A stretch of 64,000 nucleotides of DNA from Chryseobacterium gregarium DSM 19109 (GTDB lineage Bacteria > Bacteroidota > Bacteroidia > Flavobacteriales > Weeksellaceae). This document shows positions 1 to 11,500 of the stretch, one piece after another; the stretch's first letter is position 1; the number at the start of each line of letters is the position of its first letter. A program made the translations under genes and the position numbers. The notes beneath the pieces were generated by a model that saw only the letters and a list, made by a program, of their open reading frames with translations, did not search any database and was not told the origin of the DNA. The DNA lies in the NCBI RefSeq assembly GCF_000430845.1, contig NZ_AUMU01000015.1, positions 1 through 64,000 on the forward strand, in the 5' to 3' direction.

Positions 1-21
1 ATTTGCACCACTAAAATAAAC

Positions 22-92
22 AGACCCATGGTGTAACGGTAGCACTCTGGTTTTTGGTACCATCAGTTGGGGTTCGAATCCCTGTGGGTCTA
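22..92 (+). tRNA. tRNA-Gln (anticodon TTG)
   Basis: The cloverleaf can be folded by eye. The 7-bp acceptor stem AGACCCA/TGGGTCT is perfect. The D arm is GTGT-AACGGTAG-CAC, and the anticodon arm has loop TTTTGGT, giving anticodon TTG. The T arm contains the canonical TTCGAAT loop, and the discriminator base is A. No CCA is encoded. The gene reads CAA codons as glutamine. It starts only 21 bases from the window edge, so other tRNA genes may precede it. Confidence 0.95.
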
Positions 93-93
93 C

Positions 94-123
94 AAGCCAT
101 CCTTTTAAGGGTGGCTTTTTTGT
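94..123 (+). terminator. Rho-independent terminator after tRNA-Gln
   Basis: The arms AAGCCATCC and GGGTGGCTT pair, with one G-T wobble, around a short loop and are followed by a run of T. The hairpin starts one base after the tRNA. Confidence 0.85.
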
Positions 124-135
124 TTCCTATTCTAT

Positions 136-170
136 CAAATAAAAAGATGCAGAATAAAAATTCTGCATCT
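136..170 (-). terminator. Terminator of operon B
   Basis: A perfect 10-bp inverted repeat (AGATGCAGAA at 145-154, TTCTGCATCT at 161-170) is followed on the minus strand by TTTTTATTT. It lies 26 bases past the stop of the last gene of the leftward operon. Confidence 0.85.
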
Positions 171-195
171 CTGTTAATATTCAAGATAATTTAAA

Positions 196-903
196 CTACA
201 ACTGATTTAAATCGCTGACGATAAGTTGTAAATCGCCTTCTTTCAAAAGACTTCCATTTCCTACACGCATAGCATCAATTTTTAATGTTGAGTAATAGGT
301 ATTCGGAAGCTTCAGCCAAAGATAGACATGAGAGTCTGAACCTACATATTGGCCTGCTGTAATAGCCGTAGATACAGCTACATGAGATTTATGATTGATA
401 ATATTCCCAATGGGCTGATAACAGTAACCAACCCATGTTACATCAATAATATCTACCGAACCATAAGCATAACCTGAAGCTTTTATGTGATACATCGCGT
501 AATGTGTATTTACTTTATAAGGAAGCTTAATATGGAAAATATCCGTACCGCTCTGGTTAGCCGTAAAAAATTTTAAGATTCCTTCTCTTGTGCTTCCTAC
601 ATCAGTTGGCCCTTCAATATCTACAACGACATTTCCGGTTTGTCCATTAACACTATGTACCAAGTTATTAGGAATTCCCATATTACTTTTGATGTCCTGA
701 AGGGAAATTTGGGCAACAACAGAGTTATCCATTCCTCTGAGCTTCAGATATCCGTTCTCCGTATTGATATTATTGGTGATTCTGGCTAGCTGCGGACCGT
801 CTAAATGTGCGTAACTTTCCAGAAAATCTGCAAACTGATTTTCAGTAGGCCTTTTTCCTGCTCTGAAATATTCTTTTAATTCTGATATTAGTCTTTTTGG
901 CAT
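196..903 (-). CDS. Phage-tail-fibre-like protein with ISELKEYF N-terminal domain (235 aa)
   Basis: Last gene of operon B; its start codon overlaps the stop of the 465-aa gene by one base. Residues 1-35 (ISELKEYFRAGKRPTENQF, then a short helix ending SYAH) match the start of that upstream protein almost residue for residue, so both probably use this segment to attach to the same partner. The middle has HSVNGQTGNVVVD (about residues 83-95), a type of motif common in phage tail fibres. The C-terminal half is beta-rich and resembles fibre tip domains (KLPYKVNTHYAMYHIKASG). There is no signal peptide or membrane segment. A role as an adhesion or receptor-binding fibre is inference. No enzymatic motif is visible. 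Confidence 0.7.
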   Translation of the reverse strand: MPKRLISELKEYFRAGKRPTENQFADFLESYAHLDGPQLARITNNINTENGYLKLRGMDNSVVAQISLQDIKSNMGIPNNLVHSVNGQTGNVVVDIEGPTDVGSTREGILKFFTANQSGTDIFHIKLPYKVNTHYAMYHIKASGYAYGSVDIIDVTWVGYCYQPIGNIINHKSHVAVSTAITAGQYVGSDSHVYLWLKLPNTYYSTLKIDAMRVGNGSLLKEGDLQLIVSDLNQL

Positions 904-2300
904 TATAGTTTATTTACATATGATTTTAACTGCTCAATTTCCTTATGCTGAAAAATTGCATATAGTGTGAGCTCTTCTATTTTCTGTAATAATTTCATCT
1001 GGAAATCTCCCAGTGTGACTCCATCCTGAGTCATTTTATTTCCTGAAGGAATCTCCGGGAGATGCTTGTTTTCTTTAATAAACGATTCAAGTTCATTCAG
1101 ATCCATCATGGCATAATCTTCTCTGATTGATGAATGATTATCATAATATTTCTCGAATACATAATCTGCCGGGACATTCATATCTATAATGACATCTTCC
1201 GCATGAATTTTACCCTTAACTGTAAACTTCTGATCCGCATTTTGAGTTCCGATTCCTATATTACCGGTAGTAGCATTAATATGAATTCTTTCTATCCCAT
1301 TCGTTCCCAATGTTAAATGTCTGCTTCCAAAAGTTTTTAGCTCGACAATACCGTTTCCGTTTCTGGAGAAAGACATTTCACAAACATTATCCCCTAACTC
1401 ACTGATATTGAAGCCTACCTTATTTGTTGAATTTATACTGGAATTTGTTATTGTGCTGGTCACAAAACCATTAACATCTAGTTTTGCCTGTGGATCGTTT
1501 ATGCCAATCCCTACATTTCCGCTATCTCTGTTCAACACAGTTCTATTACCAACAGGGTTTATCTGAAGAGTAGAACCTGAATGGCTCTGAATCCAGGTAT
1601 ATTGTGAATTATATCCCATCCTAAGGTTTGGAGAAGTGGTATCACCTAATGAAAAACTTCCCTGCTGATCAGGTGTTGAGAAAGGCGAAACGATATGTAA
1701 TCTTGCTTGGGGATTTTTAGTTCCTATTCCTACATTCTGATTATAGTTAATGAAATGCCTGTTTTGTCCAACAATAGGTTTATTATATATAGTTGATAAA
1801 CTTATCTTCTCTAAAGCAAGTTCTCCTAAAGCCTGTTGTGAAATTTTAAGATTATACGGATTTCCTAAAGGCACGGTATGGTAGATTGTAATCTTGTACT
1901 GATTAATTGCTGGATCCCATACAAAATCTCCGATATAAACATTATCAAGAATACTGCCTTCCGCTTCAACTACTCTTGATGTAGTAGGATACCATATAAA
2001 ATTATCAGGATTAGCCCCAATCTGAAACTGTTTTTTTATACTTCCCACACTGCTTTGGTATGAGTAAGACCCCACCATTTCAAGAGTAACTAATCCATTT
2101 ACAAAGTTATTTCCAAACACTACATCAATAGCAGCATTACTCTCATTATGGGGAAAATCAATATAGAAATCTACGTAATCACTATTTAAATTTTTATTTT
2201 GATGGACATAACTGTCGAGCAAGTCTCCAAATTGGTCTTCCGTAGGTCGTTTTCCTGCTTTAAAATACTCTTTCAATTCTGATATTTGTTTCTTTGACAT
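903..2300 (-). CDS. Fibre-like protein with ISELKEYF N-terminal domain and VGIGT repeats (465 aa)
   Basis: Third gene of operon B, 18 bases after the 2061-aa gene. Residues 1-33 are the shared N-terminal segment (ISELKEYFKAGKRPTEDQF). A unique beta-rich region (about 40-180) follows. Then come three repeats of the form NVGIGTKNPQARLHI at about residues 189, 262 and 346, typical of Bacteroidota and phage fibre shafts. The C-terminal ~100 residues carry the HLPEIPS segment and a helical end (GVTLGDFQMKLLQKIEEL), a tail seen on many flavobacterial fibre-like proteins, where it is thought to trimerise or act as a chaperone. Such proteins usually carry a signal peptide, but this one does not. The call as a structural fibre is fairly safe; the host structure is unknown. 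Confidence 0.75.
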   Translation of the reverse strand: MSKKQISELKEYFKAGKRPTEDQFGDLLDSYVHQNKNLNSDYVDFYIDFPHNESNAAIDVVFGNNFVNGLVTLEMVGSYSYQSSVGSIKKQFQIGANPDNFIWYPTTSRVVEAEGSILDNVYIGDFVWDPAINQYKITIYHTVPLGNPYNLKISQQALGELALEKISLSTIYNKPIVGQNRHFINYNQNVGIGTKNPQARLHIVSPFSTPDQQGSFSLGDTTSPNLRMGYNSQYTWIQSHSGSTLQINPVGNRTVLNRDSGNVGIGINDPQAKLDVNGFVTSTITNSSINSTNKVGFNISELGDNVCEMSFSRNGNGIVELKTFGSRHLTLGTNGIERIHINATTGNIGIGTQNADQKFTVKGKIHAEDVIIDMNVPADYVFEKYYDNHSSIREDYAMMDLNELESFIKENKHLPEIPSGNKMTQDGVTLGDFQMKLLQKIEELTLYAIFQHKEIEQLKSYVNKL

Positions 2301-2318
2301 AATTTCTTGTTTTAATTG

Positions 2319-5300
2319 TTAAGGCCTGATAATAAATGTTCCCTGAGTGATCATCCCATCAATTCCGTCCGATGAAATACCTCCAATGTCTGACCAGGTT
2401 TCTTCTTTATAAATGGTAAGGATTTTTTCCTGGGTGCTGAACATATTGGATGTATTCTGTGCCACTAATTTAAAGTGGTGATACAAAATATTTCCGTCAG
2501 AGTCTTTAATCTGCATCGGATCCAGATTTACTTTTTCAAGCGGTAAATAGAATTTATTTGCCGTAAGATCAAATGTCTCCTGAATTACCCATTCTTCCGT
2601 ATTGGTTGAAGGGATCGTTTGAAGCAGAGATAAATGCGCTTTAGAAATATCTTTAACATCTGTATCAATTTTTGCAATTTCTTTCCAGTTCCCCTGGTTG
2701 CCTAGCTTGTATAATTGATATTTTCCTTTATAACAAACTTGGTCCCATGATAAAATTACCCAGTTGATGGTATCCGAATCTACAGCTACAGGCTCAGAGT
2801 GATACTTCAGTTCAGGGGTCGGCGGATTATAATTTTCAATCAGCATGCTTACCACCACTTTTGAAGGCATTGAAGGAGCTTCTTCAACAATGACTTCTGC
2901 AGCAGGAGGTGATAGAGTATAATTTGTAGAAGAATACTCTACTTTTCTGGTCACAACGACACGATAAAAAAGAAGGTCTCCATACGGTTTATCTGTAAGA
3001 TCTTCAAATCCGTCATATAAAACCCAGTTATCCGTTGCTTGATCTATTTCCAGATCTGCAACATCCACCGTCTTAATATGTTTCATACTCAGGATGGAAT
3101 CTGCATCCAGCTTATTGTTGCCACGGTAAAGAGAAACTTTAGTAATCTTCTGTACATCCGGATAAGGATTAACTTCCACTTTTACTTTAGCGGTAATTCC
3201 CAGTGTTGCATTATCCACTACCGGTAAAAGACTTGCAATTTTAGGAGGTTCAGCCGGATTTGTATTGACCAGTTTGATCGGTCCTAAAAATGCACTGAAC
3301 TCTCCCATCTGCATCTGGTTTCCAAGTTCCCTTGCCCCGTAAAAATAGAAGTTGTCTGAAGCACCATCCAATGTAAAATCCGTAAACAGGGTTGAATGTT
3401 TTGGAGATGAACTATACACGGCTGCCATGGGAGCCATATCAAAATCTGCATGGGTAGCAGGCAACAGGTATCCTGAAGCATCCCGGATATTCTGTTTCTT
3501 ATTCTTCGGCCTGTGCCCGGAAGGATCAGAGAAACTCATACTCTTAATATGCTGATAGATCATCGGAACTTCTGTTAAAGGAAGGAAACAGTTGAAAATC
3601 CTTTCTTTAATGAAATGTCCTAATCTCAATTCATCAGATGTATTCGGAACGGCATTAATGACACGATGGTTGATTTTATATATCCCGTTTTTCCAATTTC
3701 CTTCATCCAATAATGGTGAATAGATGCCTTGTTGAGAAGGTTCGAGTTTAAAATAACGGTTGTGTTCTGTTATAAAGGCATTAATATCATTCCAGAAATC
3801 CTCACTGTCCGGGATAGGCATCGTATACCGTTTTTTTCCGGCATAAGGAAATTCTGTATATACGGTACTTACCGGATTGGTTAACATATCAAAGTCCATG
3901 AAGTTAATCCAGCGGTCATTAAAGAATTCCTCATCCGTACCTCCCAGTCCATTAAGCCTGCTTTTGATCTTTTCGATGGTAGCCGGCGTGTAGAGTGCTG
4001 CCATCAACAATGCGTTATTCGCTCTGAAAAACTGGACGGAATAAGGTTTATGACTGTATTCTGTAATAAAACTGTAGGTTGATTTTCCGAATTTATCGGG
4101 TCTGGTAGCATATTTTGATCCTGTAGGCTGCTTCGGCTGATTCGGCTCAATAATCTTATTGGCGAACATGACGGCAGGAACACTGAATTTTGATTTATAC
4201 TTTGCACCCTGCAGATCCAATGTATCGTTGTCTACACTTCGTAACCCGAATACCGAATATCTCACATCTTCATTATCATCAGGCAAAATAACATCCTGCG
4301 TAAGATTATTCGCTACATTTTTGTACAGAAATACTTTATATGAAGGATAATAGTTCAATTTAAGTCCTGATCCCAAAACAGGATCGGAAGTTTTAGACGC
4401 AAAGTTTGTATCATTAATATGATGAAACTTCGGCTTATGATCATTATCCTCTTCAATAATAAAATTATTATCGTAAACATATAAAATCAAGTCGTTATTG
4501 GTTCCTATATTTTCCGTTCTAACGACTTTAAATACCGATCTGGATTCTGAAGGATTTCCATTGTTGTAATCTTCATTGATAAACATTCTTACAATACCAT
4601 TCTGCCATTCCACGGAATGGGAGGATGCATTATACTGTAAGTGCTGTGCCATTTTGAACCCGGGGAATGTAATCTTATAAATACCTTTATGGACAAGGGG
4701 CCCATCCGGATAATCAATCACTGTTCCCTGACTGTTCTGATACACAGTAAGTGTTTCAAAATATTTTTCCACTACAGCCGGTTTCCAGAATCCCCTGCTC
4801 TTTTCAAGATATCTTTGGGTTCCTCCTGCAGATGATGCCGTTTCGATAATTTCTCTATGAACAGTCCAATCGCTGGTCCCGATCTTTACTTTTAATGAAT
4901 TCGGGTTTTTAATACCCCAGGTTGAAGTATTCTGCATATTTTCCGTTACGCTGAAAAGACCTTCCGTAGCAGGGTTGATTACGGGAAGCGTCAAACTTGC
5001 CTGATCGATCAGTGGTGTCGTTCCGGCTATAATCGCTTCGCTGGCAGCCTTTTTAAAGACCGTAAAATGAAGACCTGCGGAGGTCTGGTCTATTCCGTTA
5101 ATGATATAGCTGTCACCGTCCATCATGAATATTCCTCCGATATAATCACCTGCTGATGTTCCTGCAGGAATTTCAGACTTATAGGTTTGTGTCGGAATGG
5201 AAGGCTGTGTTACACCGCTGTTCAAAGCTCCTGAGCCGGGAACCAGATAATCCATTGTCTTAATAATGGCCATAAGCTGATTGGCATGCGGCAGTACTTC

Positions 5301-8300
5301 ATATGCTTTTGCAGAGATGATTTTTGGAGCATAGTTTCTGTAAAAAATTTCCACTTCATCCGCGAAGACTTCTTTATTATCCGGGAATAAGCTTTCAGGA
5401 TCCTGTTCGTATGTTGTACTTGAAATTGCGGAATCAAACGGAACTGAGTAACCGATCATATCCTGATAAATATGATAATCGTAAGTGATCCTTACTAAAG
5501 TTTTGTCTTCGTTTTCACTGATAGCCAGTAAACGTTCCTGCTCATTCTGAGTAGTAAAGGTTAACGGTTTTTCTTTCTGAATATTAAAAGCATTTGTTCC
5601 CGACGGAGGCAGTAGCCTGTTTGCCGGCTTGATATCCGTATCAATGGAGAGTTCTTTCTCTCCATACTGAGCTCTTGAAAACCAGTTGATTCCATATCCT
5701 TTATAAAAATAGGTTCCGCTTTTATCCTGTTTATGCATGTAAAGCGGTGCATATGTTGACGGAATCTGAATCGGCAATGTCTCAAAAGAATTGGCTGAGG
5801 TATCTGCATTCAGGTATTGGGTATCATGGCAAAGTTCGGGTTTGGCCCAGACATAGGTATCGGGTTCGCCTGGTTTTACCAGTCTATGTTCCAACCCTGC
5901 ATATACCGGATTGGTAAATGAGGAAGCATCAAATGCCTGGCTCGAATCAAAAAATGAAGGATTCATCTGAAAATCCGGAATCTGGATATTATAGATACTG
6001 ATATACCTGTATTTTCCGTCATGGGAATACCCTTCACTGTTATAAAGGCCGGCAGAGTTCGGATTATTACCTTCCATTCCTTTAGAAAGCTTCAGCAGAT
6101 CTACCGGAAGGGATAATCTCTCGGTTTGTATAGATACCGGCAATGACATGGATAATAACTGATACGTTTTATCAGACGTATTGATATCCAGGTTTTTATT
6201 GGTGTAATATTCTGCAATGTAAATGAATTCATCATTTATTACATCGTTTTTCACATCCAGATGCCCTAATCCCAGCATTCTTGCTATGTGATAATCCAGT
6301 GAAGCAATATTCAGAATATCCAAATTTGAAATTTCTGTCTGCCCATCCTGAACTGGATCTGCACTGATGACTACTGACGGATCATTCTGGGCAGCTCCGA
6401 AATTCAGATCAAGAGTTTCATTAGCCTTAGGATTCGGCTGTGCATTACTGAGGCTGATATACTTTTTAATCACTGTAAGAATATCCCTGTCCAAAGGTCC
6501 TTGGGAAGGATGCTCCCATTTATTTTTATAGTTATCGGTATTTACAAAAGCATTGTCATTATATCGCAGCCAGGCTCCATTTACAGGGTTGGAATCCGGC
6601 AAAGGGTCCAGTCTGTTCAACGCCTGAGCAGTATTTGTTGTCAGGGAGAATTGCCCTGTAAATTTCCATGCCTGCGCACGGTTCCTGCTGATGATAAAAT
6701 CTGAATAGAATTCAAAATCAATAACTGATATCAGGCAGTTGTCCGCCTTAAAGCGAACGGTCTTTCCATTTTCAGCATTGAAATGGTTGGAACCGGCTTC
6801 TGTTCCGTAGAATGCTTTTCTGCAAGTAAGGTTCTGTTGTGCAACAGAGCTGTTGTCCACTACAGAAAGCGCTTCCAGCTGCAGTCCGGAATAAGACTGC
6901 AGATTATTCACTTTCAGAGAGGCTGCGAAAAACAGATCGGTTTTACACTGTACTTCAATCAGTTCGTTTCCATATTTTTCAATAAACTGTAAAGGATTTG
7001 TAAGCGGATTATAAGACTGTCTAACCTGTGCATATACATTTTTATTTTTGAAATATACATAAATGAGTCTTGTATTATGGTTGAATTTATAGACCCACAT
7101 TTTCTGGTTATCATCTACCAGCTGCGGGGGCGCAGAAAAGTCCAGTGAGAAAACAGATTTTACATACGGCGTCCTGTATATTTTGACAAAATCATCCGGT
7201 TTGTTGAAGTTATATGACGTAGAAGCAGCATTTCCTTTAGGCAAATGGTTTTCCCCTAATTTCCCTCCAAAGCTCCACCTCAGATGTATTCCTTTTGTAC
7301 TGTCTGCGCCGGTTGAACCGGCAGCCTGCAAATAGAAGCTTGGGGTCTGCAAACCTGAAAGATCATTAAAATTGATGCTGTTTCCTACTTCACATACCTC
7401 CGAAAGATCATATGATAAATCAGCCATATCAAATCCCCTTTCGTATGTTTTGAATCCACTGTTTTCAAATTTATATTCTGCAGAAACCTTCTGAAATTCT
7501 ATAGGCTGGGGTCTGAAGTATTCCTGCGGAACTGTTTTACAGCTGTTAAAATCACTCTGCAGGTATCCGGAATAACTTGCTGAATCATGAAGCCCGTGAA
7601 ACAACGGCAGACCATTCCAAACCTGATCAATTCTAAGTGTTTTCACATCCAGCTTTTTAACCCATTCATGTATGTAGTTATAGTCTGAATGAATGATCTC
7701 ATTTCTACTGTTGTAAGCATAGAAAGACGTTTCACTTATCGCAAATTTTGTAGGCAGATCTTTAAACTGCTGATAATTTACTCCATACCCTTCATCGAAT
7801 TTTAAAAAATAAGGGAGATCATTGGCAGTTCCTGAAATGAAAAATGTTCCCACCGACTGATGGCAGTAAGCGCCGTCCGGAATGATGGGTACGTCATCAT
7901 ATAATGAGATGTATTTTGCATCTGCCGCATCCTGTCCAATTTCTCCTTTTATGACAATTCCTCTTTCCATTTTGTCTGCCATTTCAACCCCTGCCAGATA
8001 GATAAGCTCTCCGTAAGTGGCGAAACCTGTCAGTTTAAAATCTCTTTTACCCTGACTGTTCAGAACAAACTGCTGATAGATTATTTCCCCTCTTTCCGAA
8101 ATGAACATCAAGCCGCTCTCATTTAACCTGGAGTCATGAAAAGCAAAATGAATATACTGTTCATAAAAATCCTTCATGAAAATATTTTCCTTAACGGTAA
8201 TCTCCGGAAAGCTCTTATACCATAAAACAATTCCTGACTCTGTCATACGAAGCAGAAACGGGGATTCCCCGTTTTCTGCTCCCATAATGACGTATCCGTC

Positions 8301-8504
8301 CTGGAATTTCATTACTTTTTTGAAATTAATATCCGCATCTGTAGTATAGGTTCTACTCCATACTGTATTTCCACTTTCGTCCAGTATACTTATAAAACCG
8401 GCACCGTTTTGCTGACCAACCTGTGCCAATACATCGGAACCTTTACAGGTGTGATTGATAACAGCATCCGAACTGCTGTAGTTATGATATTTAAAAAAAC
8501 TCAT
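2319..8504 (-). CDS. Giant beta-rich protein of unknown function (2061 aa)
   Basis: Second gene of operon B, 12 bases after the 2289-aa gene. No catalytic motif is recognised. The first ~330 residues contain repeated strands such as GFISILDESGNTVWSRTY and SPFLLRMTESGIVLWYKSF, which look like beta-propeller blades. At about residue 405 the segment KGIHLRWSFGGKLGENHLP suggests the start of a second beta-rich module. A long middle region has no repeats I could delimit. Near the C terminus (about 1910-1945) INWVILSWDQVCYKGKYQLY reads like a fibronectin type III strand pattern. The protein ends GTFIIRP, has no signal peptide and no type IX secretion C-terminal domain. It is probably a structural part of the same assembly as its neighbours (inference). 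Confidence 0.6.
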   Translation of the reverse strand: MSFFKYHNYSSSDAVINHTCKGSDVLAQVGQQNGAGFISILDESGNTVWSRTYTTDADINFKKVMKFQDGYVIMGAENGESPFLLRMTESGIVLWYKSFPEITVKENIFMKDFYEQYIHFAFHDSRLNESGLMFISERGEIIYQQFVLNSQGKRDFKLTGFATYGELIYLAGVEMADKMERGIVIKGEIGQDAADAKYISLYDDVPIIPDGAYCHQSVGTFFISGTANDLPYFLKFDEGYGVNYQQFKDLPTKFAISETSFYAYNSRNEIIHSDYNYIHEWVKKLDVKTLRIDQVWNGLPLFHGLHDSASYSGYLQSDFNSCKTVPQEYFRPQPIEFQKVSAEYKFENSGFKTYERGFDMADLSYDLSEVCEVGNSINFNDLSGLQTPSFYLQAAGSTGADSTKGIHLRWSFGGKLGENHLPKGNAASTSYNFNKPDDFVKIYRTPYVKSVFSLDFSAPPQLVDDNQKMWVYKFNHNTRLIYVYFKNKNVYAQVRQSYNPLTNPLQFIEKYGNELIEVQCKTDLFFAASLKVNNLQSYSGLQLEALSVVDNSSVAQQNLTCRKAFYGTEAGSNHFNAENGKTVRFKADNCLISVIDFEFYSDFIISRNRAQAWKFTGQFSLTTNTAQALNRLDPLPDSNPVNGAWLRYNDNAFVNTDNYKNKWEHPSQGPLDRDILTVIKKYISLSNAQPNPKANETLDLNFGAAQNDPSVVISADPVQDGQTEISNLDILNIASLDYHIARMLGLGHLDVKNDVINDEFIYIAEYYTNKNLDINTSDKTYQLLSMSLPVSIQTERLSLPVDLLKLSKGMEGNNPNSAGLYNSEGYSHDGKYRYISIYNIQIPDFQMNPSFFDSSQAFDASSFTNPVYAGLEHRLVKPGEPDTYVWAKPELCHDTQYLNADTSANSFETLPIQIPSTYAPLYMHKQDKSGTYFYKGYGINWFSRAQYGEKELSIDTDIKPANRLLPPSGTNAFNIQKEKPLTFTTQNEQERLLAISENEDKTLVRITYDYHIYQDMIGYSVPFDSAISSTTYEQDPESLFPDNKEVFADEVEIFYRNYAPKIISAKAYEVLPHANQLMAIIKTMDYLVPGSGALNSGVTQPSIPTQTYKSEIPAGTSAGDYIGGIFMMDGDSYIINGIDQTSAGLHFTVFKKAASEAIIAGTTPLIDQASLTLPVINPATEGLFSVTENMQNTSTWGIKNPNSLKVKIGTSDWTVHREIIETASSAGGTQRYLEKSRGFWKPAVVEKYFETLTVYQNSQGTVIDYPDGPLVHKGIYKITFPGFKMAQHLQYNASSHSVEWQNGIVRMFINEDYNNGNPSESRSVFKVVRTENIGTNNDLILYVYDNNFIIEEDNDHKPKFHHINDTNFASKTSDPVLGSGLKLNYYPSYKVFLYKNVANNLTQDVILPDDNEDVRYSVFGLRSVDNDTLDLQGAKYKSKFSVPAVMFANKIIEPNQPKQPTGSKYATRPDKFGKSTYSFITEYSHKPYSVQFFRANNALLMAALYTPATIEKIKSRLNGLGGTDEEFFNDRWINFMDFDMLTNPVSTVYTEFPYAGKKRYTMPIPDSEDFWNDINAFITEHNRYFKLEPSQQGIYSPLLDEGNWKNGIYKINHRVINAVPNTSDELRLGHFIKERIFNCFLPLTEVPMIYQHIKSMSFSDPSGHRPKNKKQNIRDASGYLLPATHADFDMAPMAAVYSSSPKHSTLFTDFTLDGASDNFYFYGARELGNQMQMGEFSAFLGPIKLVNTNPAEPPKIASLLPVVDNATLGITAKVKVEVNPYPDVQKITKVSLYRGNNKLDADSILSMKHIKTVDVADLEIDQATDNWVLYDGFEDLTDKPYGDLLFYRVVVTRKVEYSSTNYTLSPPAAEVIVEEAPSMPSKVVVSMLIENYNPPTPELKYHSEPVAVDSDTINWVILSWDQVCYKGKYQLYKLGNQGNWKEIAKIDTDVKDISKAHLSLLQTIPSTNTEEWVIQETFDLTANKFYLPLEKVNLDPMQIKDSDGNILYHHFKLVAQNTSNMFSTQEKILTIYKEETWSDIGGISSDGIDGMITQGTFIIRP

Positions 8505-8516
8505 TTTAATTTAATT

Positions 8517-11500
8517 TTATAATTGGATTTCATTTAATGTAACGACAGATTTTTGCTCGTAAAGCGCTCCGTTCCAGGTTTTGTATCTGAATCTGCAGTT
8601 TAATTTTGAATTAATAATTTTCTTACTCTGATGCATGACCAGAATCTGAGAATAATCTTTGGAATAAATCACTTTGAATTCCAGATTTACATTCCCGGTC
8701 TGGCTCAGCACCTCGAAGCAGTTGGCCATATCGCTTAACGGAATTCTCGGATCATTGAAAGGCTCAGGATTCCTGATTAATAAAGCCACTACATTTTTCG
8801 TAGCATTATCTATGATCTTTACAAATTCTGTATTGGAAGGCGGATCAAGCGGTTTCAGCCCCATTACGCCCTCAAGAGCCCTGTCGAAAATTTCAGAATA
8901 GGTATTGGCCAGATCTTTCAAATGTGCATTTTCAGTTCCTCCCGACACCAAACTATACAGATCATCCAGTTTCTGCTGGTTAAAATTGGCATTGATTTGA
9001 TATACTGCCTCTTTTTCTCCTATAACTGCCTGATGATCATTATATTCTTTCAGTTTATAGCTTTCTACCTGCTCTTTGAAATTTTTATACCTTGATGTTT
9101 TAAATACAAATTCGTGTACTGAAGGGTTTTCAACATAAGTTTTATCTTCAGGCAGAGGATACGGTGCAAAATCCAGGTCTCCATTATCATCAAATGCATT
9201 GGATACAATCGCTGTATATAATTTTTCCGGATTCAGGTTATCCAGTACTACGGAGTAGCTGTTGGATTTCGGTTTTACTGCTTTACCCGGCTTAATATTA
9301 CAGATCAGAGTACTGTTAGGTGAATTCGCGTAGTTGATGTAGTTCATCATCTGCTGAATTCCCAGCGGAAGGTTCGGATCATTATCCCCTACCCATTCTG
9401 TAATGGTTTCAGGCACAGTTTCATGGGTCCAGTGTTCCGGTAACGGATATGGAATAATAACGTTTGTTACAGGATCTTTAATCATGATATTCATTTCTCC
9501 TTTGATAGGTCCAAGCCCCTGCCCCGGCTCCCAGTTTTTAAGCATATTGTATACGTAAGGCTTGGTAAAGAATAAACGGATCTCACATTCTTCATGACCA
9601 TAAAATAACGGTTTCGCCATCAAAAGGTCACCGTTTGCTTTAGGATAAGACCTCTTCATATCAATATAAGAGCCGAGAGAAGTAATCGGATATTCTTCCT
9701 TACTTTTCTTTTTCGGAGGGGTAACAGGTTCTCCTTCCTCATCTCTCACCCAATCTATATAACCAGGATTCTTCTGTTCAAAATGCCCAATAGGTCCGGC
9801 GGTTTTGAAAGCAAAATAATAATTAAAGTCATGCGGAGTATCTCCGTTTACATTATCCCTCGTCTTGATATGGATGCAGTAAGCACTGCTTGGTCTCCAT
9901 ACAGGCTGTACTACTTTAGACATGGCATCAAGCATCAGCTGCATATCCTGCTGTACGGCCGGTTGTGCCGGAATGGTCTGTTCATACTCATAGTCAGTAG
10001 CGGTCATCCATGAAACCTGTTGCAGTAGCGTATAACAGTTGGTTACATAATCTACAGGATCAGTACATCCGCAGTCTCCGATTTCGTATAGGATATCAAA
10101 AATCTTTTTTACAATATCCAAAGCTCCCTGCAGGGTAGCACCGTCTGTATCCAGGTATTTCTTCAGTTCATCCATCAGATTCAGGATAAGCCCGGCTCCG
10201 CTGATCAGGTTGTAATAAGGATAATCTTTATCAAAAACGTAGATGGCATTCATCAGGATCTCAAAACATTTACGGTTGTTACGCAGCGGCGTTCCCGGTG
10301 TGATACAGTTATAAAGACTGGCATTGATCTCACTGAGGAAATTACACAACAGATCATCTTTTTTGCAGGGTTCCGTTTCTTCATTACATCCGCAATTCGG
10401 TGTAAACTTAAGTCCGATCGGTTTTTGAGCGACTTTATTTACCTTGATAATTACTGCCTTATTGATTAACTCTTTCGGATATTCAGCAGAATAACAGACA
10501 TCAATTCCATCTGTTTTATCTGATATTTTTGTAATGACACTGTTTCTTTCGATAAATGAACTGAAAGGATTGTTCGGCAGATACAGGAAAATAACAGAAT
10601 GAATATTAAAATCCACATACGGTGCCTGCCCGCCATAGGTTGTCTGCATGTACATACTTTCAAACTCTGCCCAGTTATTTACGACGGCAGAAGCATCAAA
10701 GTTCACTATTCCGGAGCCGAATAATCCCTGATAGTTGTTAACGGTTTCCAGCACTTCAAAATCCAGTTCATTACATTGGGCACTGGTACATCCTGCATCT
10801 TTCAAGCTATCCAGCTGAGCAACCAAATTATCATGCAGCTCCTGATCATCCTGAGAAAGAATGACTGAACTCACCTCTCCGGTTGTATTGGCCGTGGCAT
10901 TTGCCCAGATCTGGTCAATCTGTGCATTGATCGCATCGATCTGTGCCTGGTTCACATGGTAAGGGATAACCTCAATTTTGCTGACATACTTACTGAAAAG
11001 ATCTCCCTCGTTAAATTCGAGTTCTACAGCAAGTTCATCTTTTGTTTTGTTAACTTCCGTAATCAGTTCATAGTTCTGGTAGATCGCATTGGAAAACACT
11101 TCTTTATAAAGTCTGATTGTTACATCACTTGCCAATGTTGAAAGTTTCAGCTTAATCCTGGCGGAAGCTTCCGGAAGCAGGATGACCATTGCATTTCCAT
11201 TGGTAATCTTCAGGGATTTTGCAAAACCATGAGGATTGGATGCATTGGAAACAACCATATAGTCATCATCCGTTGCCGTTCCAAGGATATTGTAATAGGC
11301 TCCGTTGATATATTCATTCGGATACATAACAGGCTGATGGTATACCGTCCCGACTGTTTTATCCAGTACATTGGAATGATGCCAGACAGACTGATGATCG
11401 GTACAGAACAGTGAAGAAGCGGTAATTCCATACTGTTCCGGGATAAACCACCCGGGCTGTCCTCCGTCCAGGAATGAGAAAGGAGTGGATGCCAGAAGCC

